Below, in pieces: positions 61,658-64,000 of a DNA stretch of 64,000 nt. Each line of letters begins with the position of its first letter. Position 1 is the stretch's first letter. The notes under the pieces are model-generated. The model worked only from the letters and a program-made list of their open reading frames with translations, was not told the DNA's origin and searched no databases. The position numbers and the translations under genes were made by a program. The stretch comes from Clostridia bacterium (GTDB lineage Bacteria; Bacillota; Clostridia; CAKSNL01; HGM11501). The stretch lies in the NCBI GenBank assembly GCA_017411325.1, contig JAFQQJ010000065.1, positions 181,318 to 245,317 of the forward strand, given 5' to 3'.

Positions 61658-62107
61658 ATGAAAAATTTTGTAAATGACTTCAAAGCCTTCATTATGAGAG
61701 GCAACATCGTTGACATGGCTGTCGGCGTTGTAGTAGGCGGCGCCTTCGGCAAAATCGTAACATCACTTGTTAACGATATCATCACTCCCTTAATCAGCCT
61801 TGCAACAGGAAAGGTTTCCCTTGCTGACTTAAAGGCAGTTTTAAGACCTGAAGTGCTTGATGAAGCAGGTGAGGTTGCAGTTGCCGAGCTTGCAATTAAA
61901 TACGGCTCCTTCCTTCAGAATATCATTGACTTTCTGATTATCGCACTTTCCATTTTCTTTGTAATAAGAGTTATGATGAATGTTCAGAAAAAGCTTGAAG
62001 AACTTAAAAAGAAGGAAGAAGCAGCAGAAGAAGAAGCTCCCGCAGAGCCTGCCGAGACCGAGCTTTCCGTTCTCAAGGAAATAAGAGATAAATTAAACGC
62101 TCAGTAA
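61658..62107 (+). CDS. mscL: Large-conductance mechanosensitive channel MscL
   Basis: 149 aa from the ATG at 61658 (MKNFVNDFKAFIMRGNIVDM), with GAAAGAGGGT upstream; the longer frame from 61610 includes the -10 box. Pore helix VGVVVGGAFGKIVTSLVNDI, second helix IDFLIIALSIFFVIRVMMNV and an acidic/alanine linker (EEEAPAEPAE) before the C-terminal bundle. It opens at near-lytic tension. Confidence 0.97.
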   Translation: MKNFVNDFKAFIMRGNIVDMAVGVVVGGAFGKIVTSLVNDIITPLISLATGKVSLADLKAVLRPEVLDEAGEVAVAELAIKYGSFLQNIIDFLIIALSIFFVIRVMMNVQKKLEELKKKEEAAEEEAPAEPAETELSVLKEIRDKLNAQ

Positions 62108-62115
62108 TTTGTTTT

Positions 62116-62147
62116 AATCGCTCCGCCAAAAGGCGGAGCGATTTTTT
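62116..62147 (+). terminator. Terminator of mscL
   Basis: AATCGCTCCGCC / GGCGGAGCGATT perfect 12-bp hairpin, loop AAAA, then T6. The T-run touches the end of the convergent PHP gene. Confidence 0.92.
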
Positions 62148-63186
62148 ATTTCTCTTCCTTTGGCATTTCATCAACGAAATATCCGTTTGAAAAAGCCCTT
62201 CTTCCCCGCTCGTCAACCACGGTGAAGCGGAAATAAACCGCCTCTTCGGGAATCGGGAAAGTTGCGCTTGTTACAGGTGCTTCTTCTGAGCGGTAGATAA
62301 CCCCCGCCCTTCTTATTCCGAAGGTGCAGTAAATTCTGTCAGCCGGGGAGCATTTTATATGTACCTCTCCGTTTTCCCAGTAAAGCTCCGTAATTTCAGG
62401 GCCTTCGGAGGCGTAGAAGTTTCCTTCAAGTAATGCCTTTGTTATGGTGTTGTACTCCAGATTTTCCGCCTTTATCATAGTAAATGCGTGGAAGGAATCA
62501 AAAAAGTGGGAATCGTGTGGAGCATAGTTATGATTATCGTCGGCACCTATGCAGAAAATCCTCTTTCCGCCCCTTAAAAAATCGTCATATTCGTGGGAAT
62601 TGTACTCGTCCCATCCGAAAGCAAGACAGCCGTTCATTATTTCAAAGGCGTGCATTCCGTCATAATGGATATAGTCATTGTAATTTTCCATTGACCAGGT
62701 GGGATGGTTATAGGTTACGAAAAACCCTTTCTCTCTGCCGATTCTCATCATTTCGGAGATACATCCGGGTGTGTATTCTCTCTCGAAATCGGGCTCGGAC
62801 TCGTCAATTTTAACTAAATGCTCATACTTTGGTGCATTTCCGAAACGATACTTGCTTTTATGCCACATAGGCTGGGTGATGTTATCCTTATCAATTCCGA
62901 TATAGCAGACATGGCAGGTTTTTTCGTAGGGATTTCCTTCGGTTGCAGGGGGATTAACCTCCATTTCAAAGCCGTGAAGCGCCAAAAACTTATCGTCTGT
63001 CAGTTCATCGTGTGTTACCATAATATCGTGGTCTGTATATGCCACAACGGAATAGCCTTTTTCCATATAAAGCTCCTTCACTTCCTCGGGAGTTTTCTTA
63101 CCGTCTGACATAACGGTATGGCAGTGAAGATTTGCTTTATAAAAGTTTCCGTTCTCGGGCAAAAGATATTTTTTCAATATAATCAC
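62146..63186 (-). CDS. PHP-domain metal-dependent phosphoesterase
   Basis: 346 aa. PHP motifs: NLHCHTVMSDG, AYTDHD, LHGFEMEVNPP, YNHPTW and GADDNHN, so metal binding looks intact. A beta-rich C-terminal region (IYCTFGIRRAGVIYRSEEAP) is beyond the core. Unlike the HisJ-like protein at 52220, it belongs to a broad group of unknown phosphoesterases. Separate from its neighbours by a convergent terminator and a divergent promoter. Confidence 0.85.
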   Translation of the reverse strand: MIILKKYLLPENGNFYKANLHCHTVMSDGKKTPEEVKELYMEKGYSVVAYTDHDIMVTHDELTDDKFLALHGFEMEVNPPATEGNPYEKTCHVCYIGIDKDNITQPMWHKSKYRFGNAPKYEHLVKIDESEPDFEREYTPGCISEMMRIGREKGFFVTYNHPTWSMENYNDYIHYDGMHAFEIMNGCLAFGWDEYNSHEYDDFLRGGKRIFCIGADDNHNYAPHDSHFFDSFHAFTMIKAENLEYNTITKALLEGNFYASEGPEITELYWENGEVHIKCSPADRIYCTFGIRRAGVIYRSEEAPVTSATFPIPEEAVYFRFTVVDERGRRAFSNGYFVDEMPKEEK

Positions 63187-63251
63187 CTCGTAAAATTAAT
63201 TGCAGAATAAATATACCACAAATTAAGTTTTCCGTCAATATTGTTTTCCTT

Positions 63252-63280
63252 TTGACAAAAAGATTATGCTGTGGTAAAAT
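63252..63280 (+). promoter_or_regulatory. Promoter of the YfcE-like gene
   Basis: TTGACA (63252-63257), 17-bp spacer, TAAAAT (63275-63280), then AAAAGGAG as Shine-Dalgarno. Confidence 0.8.
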
Positions 63281-63301
63281 TTATTAAAAGGAGTTGTTTT
63301 T

Positions 63302-63844
63302 ATGAAATTAATGATTGCATCGGATATTCACGGCTCGGCATACTATCTTGAAAAGCTGCTCTGCCGCTTTAACGAAGAAAAGCCCGATAAGCTTATACTT
63401 TTGGGTGACATTTTATATCACGGCCCGAGAAACGACCTTCCCGAAGGCTATAACCCCAAAAAGGTAATTGAGCTATTAAATAACATAAAGGAAAAGCTTA
63501 TGTGCGTAAGGGGCAACTGCGACACAGAGGTTGACCAGATGGTACTCCGGTTTCCCATCCTTGCCGATTATGCCCTTCTTTACCACGAAAGCAAGCTTAT
63601 TTTTATAACCCACGGTCACAATTACAATACCAAAAATCCGCCTCTTTTATCCGAGGGGGACATTCTCCTTCACGGCCACACCCATGTACCGACAGCAGAA
63701 AAATGCGAAAGCTTCACCTATATAAATCCCGGCTCGGTTTCAATCCCGAAGGAAGACTCGCCCCACTCCTATATGATGTTTGAAGGCGGAACATTTACCT
63801 GGAAAGATCTGGACGGAAAGAAATATATGGAATTTACAATGTAA
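63302..63844 (+). CDS. yfcE: YfcE-family metallophosphoesterase
   Basis: 180 aa. The calcineurin-like motifs are in order: SDIHG (8-12), GDILYHGPRND, RGNCDTE, THGH and GHTHVPT. These hold two metal ions. YfcE-type enzymes hydrolyse phosphodiesters such as bis-pNPP; the physiological substrate is not established. Single gene, followed by palindromic noncoding DNA. Confidence 0.92.
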   Translation: MKLMIASDIHGSAYYLEKLLCRFNEEKPDKLILLGDILYHGPRNDLPEGYNPKKVIELLNNIKEKLMCVRGNCDTEVDQMVLRFPILADYALLYHESKLIFITHGHNYNTKNPPLLSEGDILLHGHTHVPTAEKCESFTYINPGSVSIPKEDSPHSYMMFEGGTFTWKDLDGKKYMEFTM

Positions 63845-64000
63845 AAAATACGGAACCCAAACGGCGGTACTTCTTAGGGATAAATCGCCCAAAATCCACG
63901 ATTTTGGCACATTACTGTGTCAAAAAGCCTTGCAATCCGTCAAGGATTCCTTCGGCTTTTTTCCGTGTCCTGCACTCAAAATCGAGAATTTTGTGGTGCA
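63845..64000. repeat. Palindrome-rich noncoding stretch at the right edge
   Basis: Three hairpins in a row: CCAAAATC-CAC-GATTTTGG (63888-63908), AAAAAGCC / GGCTTTTT enclosing AATCC/GGATT, and TGCAC..CAAAAT / ATTTTG..GTGCA at the very end. It resembles a dispersed palindromic element but does not share the TTTCAACAAAG core of the 8-kb array. No gene is seen and the element may continue past the window. Confidence 0.6.

Overview
The window looks like a contiguous piece of chromosome from an anaerobic, probably spore-capable Clostridia-class Firmicute (an Oscillospiraceae/Ruminococcaceae-like gut lineage is my best guess, by inference). The grounds are: strong AGGAGG ribosome-binding sites, TTGACA-N17-TATAAT promoters, a zinc-ribbon (type Z) S14, a KOW-domain protein between map and infA, a CD1247-like zinc-ribbon protein, a glycyl-radical enzyme, and an SleB-type cortex hydrolase.

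Layout. 1-3135 (minus): an operon for an FAD-linked oxidase, an Fe-S partner and a class II aldolase (cut by the left edge), divergent from an RpiR/SIS regulator with two perfect TGAAAA/TTTTCA palindromes in the shared control region. 4174-5031: a DMT permease. 5198-8157 (plus): a PocR-AraC regulator, then a KDPG aldolase fused to a VOC-like domain and a KDG kinase, i.e. a 2-keto-3-deoxygluconate pathway. 8158-8560: a tandem array of 120-nt palindrome-rich repeats. 8632-11532: an AraC regulator divergent from a short glycyl-radical enzyme. 11651-18880: ADP-ribosylglycohydrolase, AraC, Mrp ATPase, AI-2E exporter, M20 amidohydrolase, DeoR regulator, YgjV-like membrane protein.

18936-34395 (minus): the complete S10-spc-alpha ribosomal supercluster from rpsJ to rplQ, including secY, adk, map, a KOW protein, infA and rpoA. 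It is preceded by two tandem promoters, a roughly 345-nt leader and a G-run-rich palindrome. 35040-36424: a frameshifted PD-(D/E)XK nuclease gene and a spore cortex hydrolase.

36473-48187 and 53110-54438 (minus): a glycosidase locus in several transcription units: two GH36-like enzymes, three tandem GH39-like enzymes plus a fourth 10 kb away, a GH35 beta-galactosidase, a GH43-like enzyme and an unusual nitrilase-GDPD fusion. None has an obvious signal peptide and no sugar transporter is present, so they probably act in the cytoplasm on imported oligosaccharides. The KDG pathway at 6 kb could take part of their uronate-derived products, but that link is inference.

48188-64000: a candidate ~430-nt noncoding RNA, a membrane protein, an ArsC/Spx-like protein, a CD1247-like protein, efp, an M24 peptidase, a PHP phosphatase, rpsF-ssb-rpsR, an EF-G paralogue, a YerC/TrpR-like regulator, a polar amino-acid ABC transporter with an internal terminator, divergent MscS and MscL channels, a second PHP protein and a YfcE phosphodiesterase. 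The window ends in another palindrome-rich noncoding stretch.

The least explained items are the covarying repeat family (8.2 and 50.4 kb), the nitrilase-GDPD fusion, the noncoding transcript at 48.3-48.8 kb, the repeated motifs upstream of the GH36 and GH39 promoters, and the glycyl-radical enzyme without a nearby activase.
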